Source: Bacteroidales bacterium
GTDB taxonomy: Bacteria; Bacteroidota; Bacteroidia; Bacteroidales; UBA932
Direction: 5' to 3'
NCBI GenBank assembly: GCA_017473705.1
Contig: JAFUJQ010000004.1
Location: 1 to 49,278 of the forward strand
Length of the DNA: 49,278 bases
A model generated the notes under the pieces. That model ran no database searches, was not told where the DNA came from, and saw only the letters and a program-made list of their open reading frames with translations. Shown in pieces: positions 16,636-24,917 of the stretch. Every line of letters starts with the position of its first letter. Position 1 is the first letter of the stretch. The position numbers were made by a program, and so were the translations under genes.

Positions 16636-18011
16636 ATCGAAAAAATGAGTTTGAGGCTATGATCGAGGAACTGAACCAGCCTGCTCCCGGGCTGGAGGCA
16701 ACTCTGGATCGTGCCTACAAAAGAAAAAGAAAGAGAACTACCCAGATGATCGTCCGTCCGCTGGCTGGCCTTGCCGCCTGCTTTGCGGTATTCGTCCTGC
16801 TGGTAAACTTCTGTGCGCCGGTTGCCTATGCCTGCAGTTTGGTACCCGGTCTGCGGGAACTGGCTGCAGCAGTGACTTTCTCCAAATCCCTGACCGATGC
16901 CGTGGAAAATGAGTATGTGCAGCCCATGGATCTCTCCCAGACTGATACTGATATCACGGCAGAAGTCGCTTATCTCATTGTCGATCAGAAGCAGGTCAAT
17001 GTGTTCTATCGACTGGATTCTGACAAGTATGAATCCCTCGAAGCAGACCCTGAGGTGTTGAACACGGACGGAGAGCGCCCTGCTTCCTGTAGTTACTCAA
17101 GTACCGGCTTTGGAGCTGAGAACGGTGAGCTTCGCTGCCTGAGCATTGATTTTGTGGATGATAATGTACCCGACAGCCTGCGAATCAAGCTGGATGTTTA
17201 CACCAACGGCATCCGAAACGAGAATGTGGCACCGGAGCAGGCTGTTGATGATATTTACTCTGATGATCCTTATGAAGAACCCGATTATCTGGCGCATTTC
17301 GATTTCCTGCTGGAGTTTGATCCCAAGTTCACTGCAACAGGCAAGGTATTCCCGGTTAATCAGACAGTGATCCTGGATGGTCAGGCAATCACCATTACCG
17401 ATATCGAGGTATATCCCACCCATATGAGAGTTGACATTGCAGAATCTGCAGACAATACCGCATGGCTGAAGAAGCTCGATTTCTACATTGAAACCGATTG
17501 GGGTATGCGGTTTGAGCCTGGAGCAAACGGAATTCTATCTACTGGTTCCGCAGATTCTCCGTCCATGGTGTCCTATCGGGCAGAAAGTACCTACTTCTAT
17601 GAGGCCGACCACCTGAAACTGGTTATTACAGGCGCCCAGTGGCTGCGTAAGGATATGGAGACCACTTATCTGAATCTGGTTACTGGTGAGCACGGTGAGC
17701 TTCCTGAAGGCGCAGAGTTTGATTCTGCCAGAAAGCAGGGAAGTGGTTGGGTCATTATGTTCCGGGCTGCATGGGAAGAAGATGAGCCGATGTACCAGCT
17801 GTTCGGACACCTGTTCTATGATGCTGACGGAAATGAGTATGAGATCAATCAGTGGAGCAGTATGTATGGCGATGCCGACAAAGAAGGCAACATCACCTAC
17901 TTCTACGACGAATTCCCGCTGCTGAACTTCACAGAAGACGAAGTCTGGCTTACTCCCCATTATTCCCATAACTGGGTAGCAGAAGATCTGATCGTAATTA
18001 CCGTTCAATAA
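16632..18011 (+). CDS. DUF4179-like membrane protein, probable anti-sigma factor
   Basis: The 459-residue protein has a short cytoplasmic part (1-38, ending in KRKRKRTT), one membrane span (41-62: VRPLAGLAACFAVFVLLVNF) and a long outer part. Just outside the membrane it reads YACSLVPGLRELAAAVTFSK, then DITAEVAYLIVDQKQVNVFY, both of which I associate with DUF4179 proteins encoded after ECF sigma genes. It should bind the upstream sigma factor and release it on an envelope signal. It overlaps the sigma gene by 4 bases, and a strong terminator begins at its stop codon. Confidence 0.72.
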   Translation: MNRKNEFEAMIEELNQPAPGLEATLDRAYKRKRKRTTQMIVRPLAGLAACFAVFVLLVNFCAPVAYACSLVPGLRELAAAVTFSKSLTDAVENEYVQPMDLSQTDTDITAEVAYLIVDQKQVNVFYRLDSDKYESLEADPEVLNTDGERPASCSYSSTGFGAENGELRCLSIDFVDDNVPDSLRIKLDVYTNGIRNENVAPEQAVDDIYSDDPYEEPDYLAHFDFLLEFDPKFTATGKVFPVNQTVILDGQAITITDIEVYPTHMRVDIAESADNTAWLKKLDFYIETDWGMRFEPGANGILSTGSADSPSMVSYRAESTYFYEADHLKLVITGAQWLRKDMETTYLNLVTGEHGELPEGAEFDSARKQGSGWVIMFRAAWEEDEPMYQLFGHLFYDADGNEYEINQWSSMYGDADKEGNITYFYDEFPLLNFTEDEVWLTPHYSHNWVAEDLIVITVQ

Positions 18012-18046
18012 AGATTAGGCGCCTGATTTCTCAGGCGCCTAATCTT
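18011..18046 (+). terminator. Terminator of the second sigma/anti-sigma operon
   Basis: A perfect 16-bp stem (18011-18026 with 18031-18046) with TTTC loop ends in TCTTTTG. The stem begins at the last base of the stop codon. Confidence 0.9.
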
Positions 18047-18432
18047 TTGAAACCCATATAGTATTGTCTAATTCCATGAGGAAAACAATATCACTTATGA
18101 ACAACAGCATGTCCGTCTGAATTGTAAAGGCACATTGCTACTGCATTTGGAGAGAACATATAGAGAATTATTTTGTCTTGGACTTGATTGTTGGGAACTT
18201 CTTTAGTTCAGATAAAGTCGTTAGAGAAAGATATGCCGAAAGCCAGCGTATGTGTTTGCTCCAGCTCTGAAAAAATATTTTTATATGTAGTTTTTTGACA
18301 CAAATCCGTAGTAATATAATAGGAGTATTCTTTTGACTCTGTATCATAAAGAAATTTGCATCAGTGAAAAGTAATATTGGCTTTTTCGTAGATGAAGGAT
18401 AGATATTTTAGGTAGAAAGGGTGATTGGCTTC
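18047..18432. other. Gene-free stretch upstream of the third sigma factor
   Basis: No frame longer than about 22 codons with a ribosome-binding site is visible, and I see no RNA gene. A TTGACA (18295-18300) and TATAAT (18315-18320) pair is present but only 14 bases apart, shorter than normal. It may be a weak or sigma-specific promoter for the gene at 18433. The segment is A+T-rich compared with its flanks. Confidence 0.5.
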
Positions 18433-18990
18433 GTGGAAGACTCACAAATCATTGAATTATTCTTTATCCGATCCGAACTGGCGATCGCAGAATTGGATGC
18501 CAAGTATGGAAGCGTGTGTCACAAGCTCTCCTATCAGATATTAAACAACCAGCTTGACGCAGAGGAATGTGTAAATGATGCTTACTTAGGAACATGGAAC
18601 GCGATTCCACCTACACGGCCAAACCCGCTGGTGACATTTCTCTGCAAGATCGTTCGTAACCTGTCCATCAAACGTTTTCATGCAAACATGGCCATCAAAC
18701 GAAACAGTCTTTATGACGTGGCCCTGGGCGAAGTGGAGCGAGATGTGATGGCACCGGAGTCAGTGGAGGACGAAGTGGAAGCAAAAGCACTTGCAAAGAT
18801 GATAGAGACATTTTTGGATTCCCTCACGGTAGAAAATCGAGTGATCTTCATGCGCCGGTACTGGTTTTCTGACTCTTATGCTGATATTGCTCAGCGTGTG
18901 GGTATGACCGAGAAGAATGTCTCCGTACGACTGACCCGCCTGCGCAAACAGCTGAAAGATCATCTGGTCAAAGAGGGGGTATTTGTATGA
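18433..18990 (+). CDS. Sigma-70 family RNA polymerase sigma factor (third pair)
   Basis: The 185-residue factor is paralogous to the one at 6357-6914. It has the same length, the same opening (MEDSQIIELFFIRSELAI), the same EECVNDAYLGTWNAIPPTRP region 2 and the HANMAIKRNSLYDVAL segment. Region 4 includes YADIAQRVGMTEKNVSVRLT. The frame is open from GTG 18421. I choose GTG 18433 because it gives the family N-terminus and equal length with the paralogue; AAAGGGTGAT lies upstream. The gene overlaps a DUF4367-type gene by 4 bases. The two related factors flank the starch region and may recognise similar promoters. Confidence 0.85.
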   Translation: MEDSQIIELFFIRSELAIAELDAKYGSVCHKLSYQILNNQLDAEECVNDAYLGTWNAIPPTRPNPLVTFLCKIVRNLSIKRFHANMAIKRNSLYDVALGEVERDVMAPESVEDEVEAKALAKMIETFLDSLTVENRVIFMRRYWFSDSYADIAQRVGMTEKNVSVRLTRLRKQLKDHLVKEGVFV

Positions 18991-20024
18991 GTACAGAGCT
19001 ATTTTCCCTTGCAATGAATGAGATCAGTGACTGCTACATAGAAGAAGCCCTGACCTATCAGGCTCATGCTAAATACTATCGTGCAAAATCGATGCTACGG
19101 ATCGCGCTTGTGGCCTGTCTGGCAGTCATAATGGTGCTGAGTACAGCTCTTGTGGTCAGTGCGGAACTCCGTGAGATAGTGTTCAGCTGGATCAAAGAGC
19201 AGTATGGAACCTTTACTCATTACGAATACCGGGAAGAGGAAGATACAGTCAAACCAGATATCAGCATCAGCGAAACGTTTGTACCTTACTACATGGCAGA
19301 AGTGCCGTCCGGCTATACAGAGATAACCAACGAATGCGATGAAGAAATTGGAATGCAGCTTGTAGTCTGTCGGAACGAGGATAACGGAAAGCAGTTCATT
19401 TTTACTGCCAGCAGTATTGGGAATGCTTATGTGGAGACAGAAGGCTACACCATCCAGTTGGTGGAAGTGGCCGGCGTGACAGGTGAGCTATATGTACCAG
19501 ATGATACGACCAAGGACAGCTGTTTGGTATGGACGAAAGAGAATATGTTCTTCTACATCAGCGGCTTCTTCACGCAGGAAGAGATGGTCTATTACGCCGA
19601 GTGCTTTCAGCCAGTACTTGAGACGGAAGACGTGCAGAACAAAAACATTAACCCCAAAACGTATCGCCTTGGTTACATTCCGGAGGGGTACACCTATTAT
19701 GGTAACAGTGATACGCCCTCACATAATGCGGCCATATATGTCAATGACGAGGGACATGCACTGTCCTTCTACTGTATTACAGAGCCGGAAGGCAGTGCGA
19801 TGACCATTATCCACAAAGACCACACCCATGCCACGGCCACCGTCCACGGTGTGGAAGCAGACCTGCAAATCTCAAATATCCCAGACGAAGACAGCAGCAG
19901 TATTACCTGGGAGGAAGACGGCGTTCTGTTCTACCTTGCCGCCTACCTTCCCGAAGATGAGTTGATTGCCCTGGCGGAGAGTGTGGAAGAGATTCCCTCA
20001 ACGGAATTGGAGGAAGAATCATGA
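18987..20024 (+). CDS. DUF4367-like membrane protein, probable anti-sigma factor
   Basis: The 345-residue protein has a cytoplasmic segment (1-35), a membrane span (about 36-58: LRIALVACLAVIMVLSTALV) and an outer region with two similar halves. Each half ends in a Trp-containing strand and a 'E-E-x-x-x-x-A-E-x' helix (SCLVWTKENMFFYISGFFTQ; SITWEEDGVLFYLAAYLPED), the pattern of DUF4367 domains. It is translationally coupled to the sigma gene upstream and overlaps the LemA gene downstream by 4 bases. The role as anti-sigma factor is inferred from this arrangement. Confidence 0.72.
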   Translation: MSTELFSLAMNEISDCYIEEALTYQAHAKYYRAKSMLRIALVACLAVIMVLSTALVVSAELREIVFSWIKEQYGTFTHYEYREEEDTVKPDISISETFVPYYMAEVPSGYTEITNECDEEIGMQLVVCRNEDNGKQFIFTASSIGNAYVETEGYTIQLVEVAGVTGELYVPDDTTKDSCLVWTKENMFFYISGFFTQEEMVYYAECFQPVLETEDVQNKNINPKTYRLGYIPEGYTYYGNSDTPSHNAAIYVNDEGHALSFYCITEPEGSAMTIIHKDHTHATATVHGVEADLQISNIPDEDSSSITWEEDGVLFYLAAYLPEDELIALAESVEEIPSTELEEES

Positions 20025-20668
20025 AGCAAAGCAATGTAGTTTGGGAGCTGTTTAAGAGCCTGGTCGCAATCCTGCTGGGTATGTTTATCTGGGTGTGGAT
20101 CATCGCCTGTTTGCCCGGCGATGGTTCTGTGGACGATAAGGAGTTTTTCCCCGGAGCTATCTGCGTACTGGGTATAGCCACAGGTTTTGCAGCCACCATG
20201 GTTTTGAAGTTCAATGGCTTGCAGCAGGCCAGGCAGCATATCAAGGCGGCCTTCAGTGACATTCAAATCCATGAGGAGAAAGCGGAGCGTCTGCTGGACA
20301 AGGCAAACCGTGTGGCGGACAAGTACATGAACTATGAGGAGCGGGTGCAGCTCGGCATAACCCAGCAGCGCAGCGATACGCAGCGGCGAAGCATCCGCAG
20401 CGCACATCAGTTCCAGGCTCTATTGGAGAATTACCCGGACCTGAAAGCCAACGGTAGCATTATGGAACTGCTGCGGCAAATTCAGGAATGCGAAAACTCT
20501 ATCTTGTATCAGAAGGTAGCCTATAACCGGGCCGTCGAACAATACAACACCATGATTTACAGCTTCCCTGGCAATCTGATCCGGTTAGTGGGCCGACTGA
20601 AAGAGGCGGATTTTTACACCAAGACAATTGAGGCTGAAATGATCTCAGATGAAGAATTAGGTATTTGA
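20021..20668 (+). CDS. LemA family membrane protein
   Basis: The 215-residue protein has two N-terminal membrane helices (about 12-32 and 42-62) and then a long helical domain. The LemA signature is clear: HQFQALLENYPDLKANGSIM near residues 128-147, and VAYNRAVEQYNTMIYSFPGN near 166-185. LemA proteins are of unknown function and often lie near proteases or envelope stress genes. The gene overlaps the DUF4367 gene by 4 bases, which places it in the third sigma operon and suggests a link to an envelope response. Confidence 0.85.
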   Translation: MKQSNVVWELFKSLVAILLGMFIWVWIIACLPGDGSVDDKEFFPGAICVLGIATGFAATMVLKFNGLQQARQHIKAAFSDIQIHEEKAERLLDKANRVADKYMNYEERVQLGITQQRSDTQRRSIRSAHQFQALLENYPDLKANGSIMELLRQIQECENSILYQKVAYNRAVEQYNTMIYSFPGNLIRLVGRLKEADFYTKTIEAEMISDEELGI

Positions 20669-20684
20669 CATGGAGGAAACAATT

Positions 20685-21326
20685 ATGGGAACCAAAGAAA
20701 CTATCCAGAGAAACGCATCCTATAAAGACACTGATGTCTATCGCCCTGGGACATACAACCCCGGCCTGTTCGACCTGAACAAGAAGAAGCTGAAGGCCCT
20801 GCGGCCGCAAATCTTCGGCTTGCGTCTCGGACAAAAGAATATCGATACCTGGTAGAATGTTTATACCCAGCTTAATGACGGCGATATTCAGCCTGCACTG
20901 GTCATGTCGGTCAGCCCCCTGCTGGTTGCCTGTTATACTGATGACATGGATGCCATCGCTATGCTGCACTTCCCGGAAGAATTGGGATACAAATTTGGCT
21001 GGACCTTGGGACGAAAGCTGATCGTCACTGCCGCTTATAACAATCTCTTCATGAAAGCCAATAAGGATCTGGACTGTGGCCCTCGCAATAGCGGCAAGTT
21101 CAAAGCCTATGGCCCCATCATTGCTGACCTTTATACCGACAACACGGAGCGGTTGGAGCGTAAAAAGCGGGAGATCCCTCAGGAGAAGTGGGCTTATGTG
21201 GAGTCTATGGCACGCCAGTATATGGCGAACCACCCCGGAATGGCACGAAATGGCTTGGGGTATCCCTATGCTGACGCAGAACCCATTGAAGATATTAAGT
21301 TTAATCCGCGTATCAAGCTGGATTGA
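20685..21326 (+). pseudogene. Hypothetical gene interrupted by an in-frame amber codon
   Basis: The start is ATG 20685 (MGTKETIQRN), with GGAGGAA 6 bases upstream. The frame stops at TAG 20853-20855 after 56 codons but continues open in the same frame to 21326. The reading across the stop is smooth: NIDTW-stop-NVYTQLNDGD, then IQPALVMSVSPLLVACYTDD. Without the TAG the product would be 213 residues, soluble, ending near IKFNPRIKLD. The natural residue is probably Tyr (TAC or TAT to TAG). I do not recognise the family. It lies between the LemA gene and another unknown gene, all co-directional. A nonsense mutation, a sequencing error or suppression could each explain it. Confidence 0.75.
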
Positions 21327-21374
21327 ATTTGATGCGCATGATGCTTCCATGATCAGTGGATGGGAGGAGCAGAT

Positions 21375-21974
21375 ATGAACTGCAACAAGAGAACTTATCA
21401 GGAACTTGCCAAATTGTTGGAGGACTTTGGTATCACTGGCATTTCAAACGAATTGATTGAATCACTGGAGCAACAGTTGACCGAGTTCCCGCCGGAAGCG
21501 CTGGACTCGATGAACAAAATGGCGCTTCTACTGACTGCCATCAGCACAGGGCGGTATGATTTCCAAACAGGGGTGTGGAAGCCCACATCAGATAATGTCT
21601 ACAGCTTCGATATTGAGGCTCTTGACAGTGGAAATATGTACGAAGTGTTGTTCCAAGGGCTCTCATCTATAGCCGGGGATCAGCTGCAGATCAGCGATGT
21701 AAGACAGGATGATGGTGAGAACTACTACGACCGAAAGGTTCATTTTACCGTAGATGGTACAGAGCACTGCTTCCGAGCAGAGTTTGGAGGCGACTGGTAT
21801 GATACAAAGGTTCTGGACGAACTCAATAAAATTCTGGAAGAGAAAGGCTCACTATACCGCCTGTGGTTTATGACAGACGGTTACCAACAGGTGATTGTTT
21901 TCTTCTGTAAGGAAGACTGGGCACACAGGTTTACGGAGAAAACGGGCTGCGCGCTTGTGTCAAATACAAACTGA
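21375..21974 (+). CDS. Hypothetical protein
   Basis: This 199-residue acidic soluble protein begins MNCNKRTYQELAKLLEDFGI. The N-terminal third is helical, followed by alternating beta strands with aromatic residues (VYSFDIEALDSGNMYEVLFQ, later HFTVDGTEHCFRAEFGGDWY). No catalytic motif is visible and the family is not recognised. The start is ATG 21375, with GGGAGGAG 5 bases upstream. It follows the interrupted gene by 48 bases, so it is probably the next gene of the same operon. Confidence 0.65.
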   Translation: MNCNKRTYQELAKLLEDFGITGISNELIESLEQQLTEFPPEALDSMNKMALLLTAISTGRYDFQTGVWKPTSDNVYSFDIEALDSGNMYEVLFQGLSSIAGDQLQISDVRQDDGENYYDRKVHFTVDGTEHCFRAEFGGDWYDTKVLDELNKILEEKGSLYRLWFMTDGYQQVIVFFCKEDWAHRFTEKTGCALVSNTN

Positions 21975-22010
21975 TATTAGATATAATTTTACTGATCGAG
22001 GAGGAAAACG

Positions 22011-23366
22011 ATGAAAATGAAGAAATTGATTTCTTTGTGCTTGGCTGCAGTATTGGCAGTTGCTTGCTGCGGCTGCTCTGCTGAGCCCGAGACACCGGCT
22101 CAGGTGGTGGAGAAGATGCGGACTGCACTGCTTGAAACTCCCTGTGGCCATGCCCAGATTGTCATGGATATGACCTTGACTTTGGATGGTGGCGAGTACG
22201 GCACCATAGAAATGAGCAGCAAGACCACCAATGATATCAAAATCTCTCAAGAACCTGTTTCCGGCTACACCACGGCAACGGTCGATGTGGACTACGGTGG
22301 AGAGAAGAGCAGTAGTTATACTGAAAACTATTCCGTAGTGGAGGATGGAGAGATTGTATCCTACATTCAGGCCAACGGTGTCTGGATGAAGGTCTCTACC
22401 GGACAGACCCCGGAGGGGTTGGCGAGATCCGCGTCCTCTGTCAGCGTGGATGACACTAATGTGGCCATTGACGAAGCGGTAACTGAGTATGAGGGTAAAG
22501 AGGTCATCTGCCTGGTCACCCAGATCACCGGTGATGCGCTGCAGGGAGCTATCGGTGGTATGTTGGAGGCCATCGGTCAGGAGGGCGGTTCCCTGGAGGA
22601 AGCTGCTGGTACTGTAGGTGCCATTGATTACTCTGCTTTGACCTGCGATGTACGTATTTATCTGGACAAAGAGACATACCTGCCTATAGCTGAGGAGATG
22701 ACCTTTTCTGGAATGAACAATGTTCTGAATCCCCTGTATGAGCAGATGGGTATGTCGGCAGAGGTCACCACCTGTACTGCTTCTGCTACATTCCTCTCCT
22801 ATGACTCACAGGAGGAAACCGTACTCCCTGAGGGTGCAAAGGAAAAGGCTGAAAAGTGGATGCGTCTGCTCTCCGGTGAGCCTGACAATGGTGATGGCAC
22901 CTACACCATCCGTGAGGGCACGGCAATCATCGACATTGTTCCTCCCGAGGGTTTTGAACTGACCGATAAGGGATACGACCATGTCTACTTTAAGCGCGAT
23001 GACTACCGTGAAGTCAGATACACCGTACATTACGGCACTGCCGAATATTTCACATCCAAGATGGATCGTCAGCTCAACCGTTACGGCAATCTCCCCAAAA
23101 ATGTGTCCCGAGAGCAGATATCCCTGGCTGGTGATGTTTTAAATTTTGAAACTGACATTGTGGGCGTAGAGTGGCAGTCCTACGAAGAGGGACTGATGTA
23201 TGCGTGGGCTGACCTCGGCAGTGATGGCAACGCCAATTACTTTATCTTCATTGAGGTCGAGGATGGCTACAATGATGGCACCGGCAATAAGAAGAGTGCG
23301 GATGTCACGCCGGATGAATTCATGGCTTACTTAAATGCTGCCATGCTCAGCGATTTGATGGAATAA
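22011..23366 (+). CDS. Secreted lipoprotein, LppX/DUF6612-like
   Basis: The 451-residue protein has a signal peptide (MKMKKLISLCLAAVLAVACC) with closely spaced cysteines at 19, 20 and 22; the lipidated one is uncertain. Residues 25-260 show a repeated beta pattern (TLTLDGGEYGTIEMSSKTTN, then VWMKVSTGQTPEG) resembling LolA/LppX-type or DUF6612 lipoproteins that hold lipids or hydrophobic ligands. The second half is a further alpha/beta domain. The start is ATG 22011 with GAGGAGG 7 bases upstream. A shared terminator at 23387 separates it from the converging reverse-strand genes. Function beyond an envelope role is not known. Confidence 0.65.
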   Translation: MKMKKLISLCLAAVLAVACCGCSAEPETPAQVVEKMRTALLETPCGHAQIVMDMTLTLDGGEYGTIEMSSKTTNDIKISQEPVSGYTTATVDVDYGGEKSSSYTENYSVVEDGEIVSYIQANGVWMKVSTGQTPEGLARSASSVSVDDTNVAIDEAVTEYEGKEVICLVTQITGDALQGAIGGMLEAIGQEGGSLEEAAGTVGAIDYSALTCDVRIYLDKETYLPIAEEMTFSGMNNVLNPLYEQMGMSAEVTTCTASATFLSYDSQEETVLPEGAKEKAEKWMRLLSGEPDNGDGTYTIREGTAIIDIVPPEGFELTDKGYDHVYFKRDDYREVRYTVHYGTAEYFTSKMDRQLNRYGNLPKNVSREQISLAGDVLNFETDIVGVEWQSYEEGLMYAWADLGSDGNANYFIFIEVEDGYNDGTGNKKSADVTPDEFMAYLNAAMLSDLME

Positions 23367-23386
23367 AAAAGACCAATAACGCAATT

Positions 23387-23412
23387 GGGCGCCTGAAATA
23401 ACTCAGGCGCCC
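23387..23412. terminator. Bidirectional terminator between converging genes
   Basis: A perfect 10-bp stem (23387-23396 with 23403-23412) lies between the stop codons of the forward lipoprotein gene and the reverse gene at 23418. Its core GGCGCCTGA is also found in the terminator at 18011. Confidence 0.75.
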
Positions 23413-23417
23413 TGTTC

Positions 23418-23723
23418 TTATTTGATTTCCTTCAAGGATCCAATGTTGCTGATCTGAATAATCTTCTGAACGGTTTTCTTCTTGTCGGTAACTTCGATGA
23501 CGACCCACGCTTCGTCACAGTCAATGATCTTGCCGGTGACGGAGTACATGATATCAATGGCATAGAGAGCTTCCTTTAAGATCAGCTCACATTCTTTTCC
23601 GATATACTGGGGCATTACTTTGCTATAATCCATGGACGTTTTTTCTCCCTTTTCGGGCTTTTTCATGTAGTGGATCACATATGCCAGCTGGCATACGATA
23701 ACAATCAGCAAAAAATCAGTCAT
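23418..23723 (-). CDS. Small membrane protein with barrel domain related to its XRE neighbour
   Basis: The 101-residue protein has one N-terminal membrane helix (FLLIVIVCQLAYVIHYM) and a small soluble domain (about 38-101). The soluble part, with VTGKIIDCDEAWVVIEVTDK and VQKIIQISNIGSLKEI, mirrors the C-terminal domain of the XRE regulator encoded just upstream (YSGIVKVLEVTDDWLRIEY and VVKLMEIGTLNGFEL). The two genes overlap by 4 bases (ATGA). A paired regulator and membrane partner with the same barrel suggests direct interaction or shared ligand sensing. The family is not recognised. Confidence 0.7.
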   Translation of the reverse strand: MTDFLLIVIVCQLAYVIHYMKKPEKGEKTSMDYSKVMPQYIGKECELILKEALYAIDIMYSVTGKIIDCDEAWVVIEVTDKKKTVQKIIQISNIGSLKEIK

Positions 23724-24193
23724 TCCGCATCCTCCACCAGTTCAAAGCCGTTCAGCGTTCCAATCTCCATGAGTTTGACTACAGTTTCTTTCTTTGTCAA
23801 GCTATTCTCTTTGGTCCGGGTGTATTCGATGCGCAGCCAATCATCTGTAACTTCCAGGACCTTAACAATACCGCTGTATCCCCAGTCAAAGCCCACCTCC
23901 ATGGCAATTTCCTTGTCTTTGCAGCTGATCTTGACACGTCTGCCTTCAAGGCTTTTCAGCAGACGGTTGGGGTTCTTCTTTGATCTTACAATGATACCGA
24001 CATTATCTCCGACCAGATCGTCCAGACTCACATGGTAAATGGATGCAAGTTCAGCCGCTTTGTCCAGCGCCGGGGCACCTTGGCCACATTCCCAATTGGA
24101 GATTGTCTGTCTCGTTACAGAAATTCGATCCGCCAGCTCCTGCTGACTGAGTCCGCTCTTTCTTCTGAGACTGATCAATTTTTCACTAAGCAT
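23720..24193 (-). CDS. XRE-family regulator with C-terminal beta-barrel domain
   Basis: The 157-residue protein has a classic helix-turn-helix at residues 5-60 (LISLRRKSGLSQQELADRIS, VTRQTISNWECG, then SIYHVSLDDLVGD). Residues 80-150 form a beta-rich domain like that of the small membrane protein encoded next. It should bind DNA as a dimer and probably controls its own two-gene operon. The start is ATG 24193, with AAAGGAG about 8 bases upstream. A TATAAT in GATATAATT lies about 35 bases before the ATG on the reverse strand. The target genes beyond autoregulation are unknown. Confidence 0.85.
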   Translation of the reverse strand: MLSEKLISLRRKSGLSQQELADRISVTRQTISNWECGQGAPALDKAAELASIYHVSLDDLVGDNVGIIVRSKKNPNRLLKSLEGRRVKISCKDKEIAMEVGFDWGYSGIVKVLEVTDDWLRIEYTRTKENSLTKKETVVKLMEIGTLNGFELVEDAE

Positions 24194-24360
24194 TGTGTTA
24201 CTCCTTTCCTTAGTTGGTGCTAATTATATCATATGGAGCTTGGAATGCCTAGCAAATCGGTTTGGAAGTTACGCAAATTGCTTTTGCAGCATCAAAACAG
24301 ACTTTCCTGGGTGTGCATTTAACGTGAAAACTCCGTGAAAAAATTTGCACAAAAATGGGA

Positions 24361-24389
24361 ATGACACGAGAACAGAGCCATGTTATACT
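24361..24389 (+). promoter_or_regulatory. Promoter of the zinc-ribbon membrane gene
   Basis: ATGACA (24361-24366) and TATACT (24384-24389) are 17 bases apart. Transcription should begin near 24396, only a few bases before the leader hairpin. Confidence 0.6.
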
Positions 24390-24400
24390 ATTAGCATTCG

Positions 24401-24436
24401 ATAGTGGGTCTAAGTCAGGACCCACTATTTCTATTT
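24401..24436 (+). promoter_or_regulatory. Leader hairpin with T-rich tail before the zinc-ribbon gene
   Basis: ATAGTGGGTC (24401-24410) pairs perfectly with GACCCACTAT (24419-24428), followed by TTCTATTT. It would form the very 5' end of the mRNA, so it may stabilise the transcript or stop short transcripts. The ribosome-binding site AAAGGAG lies outside the stem. Confidence 0.55.
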
Positions 24437-24455
24437 ATGGAAAGGAGTTCATGCA

Positions 24456-24854
24456 ATGAAATACTGCCCTAATTGTGGTGCTGCCTTGGGTGACAGCACC
24501 GCTTCTTTTTGCGGCGAGTGTGGAAAATCTCTCAAAACAAAAGATGCTGACGCTGAAAAAATAGAAGTAAGTAAAGCAATATCTGAACAGAAGCAAAAAG
24601 ACAAGAAGAAACAGAAGAAAGTAAAGAATAAACAGAAGACAAAACTCAAGAAAAGAGAGACGAAACCCAAGGTGGAGATAATTGAAGATCCAATCGATGA
24701 CGGTTACGATGGCTATTACAATGATGTACTTCCGCCTGACCTGGATCGGGTCAAGGAGGGTCTGGATAAGGAACTCATCAAAAAGATCGTGGCTGTTGCC
24801 GTGGGCGTCATTTTCATCATATCTATGTGCGTTGTTATGCTTTATCTCCTTTAG
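24456..24854 (+). CDS. Zinc-ribbon protein with lysine-rich linker and C-terminal membrane anchor
   Basis: The 132-residue protein begins with a zinc ribbon: Cys4-x-x-Cys7 and Cys19-x-x-Cys22 in MKYCPNCGAALG and FCGECGKSL. Residues 40-75 are dominated by Lys and Gln and should be an extended, charged coil. An acidic stretch follows (DPIDDGYDGYYNDV), and the end is a membrane helix (IVAVAVGVIFIISMCVVMLY). The ribbon therefore faces the cytoplasm from a tail anchor. Such proteins are common in Clostridia, mostly of unknown role. It has its own promoter and leader hairpin. Confidence 0.75.
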   Translation: MKYCPNCGAALGDSTASFCGECGKSLKTKDADAEKIEVSKAISEQKQKDKKKQKKVKNKQKTKLKKRETKPKVEIIEDPIDDGYDGYYNDVLPPDLDRVKEGLDKELIKKIVAVAVGVIFIISMCVVMLYLL

Positions 24855-24917
24855 GCGTTGCACTTTTGACCTTCCAACGGTGTAATAGGATAAATTACGA
24901 AAACGAGGTGTTACATT

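Noticed and set aside
20853-20855. Pyrrolysine or programmed readthrough at the amber codon
   Set aside because: No supporting RNA element or pyl genes are visible, and other genes nearby give no hint of amber recoding.
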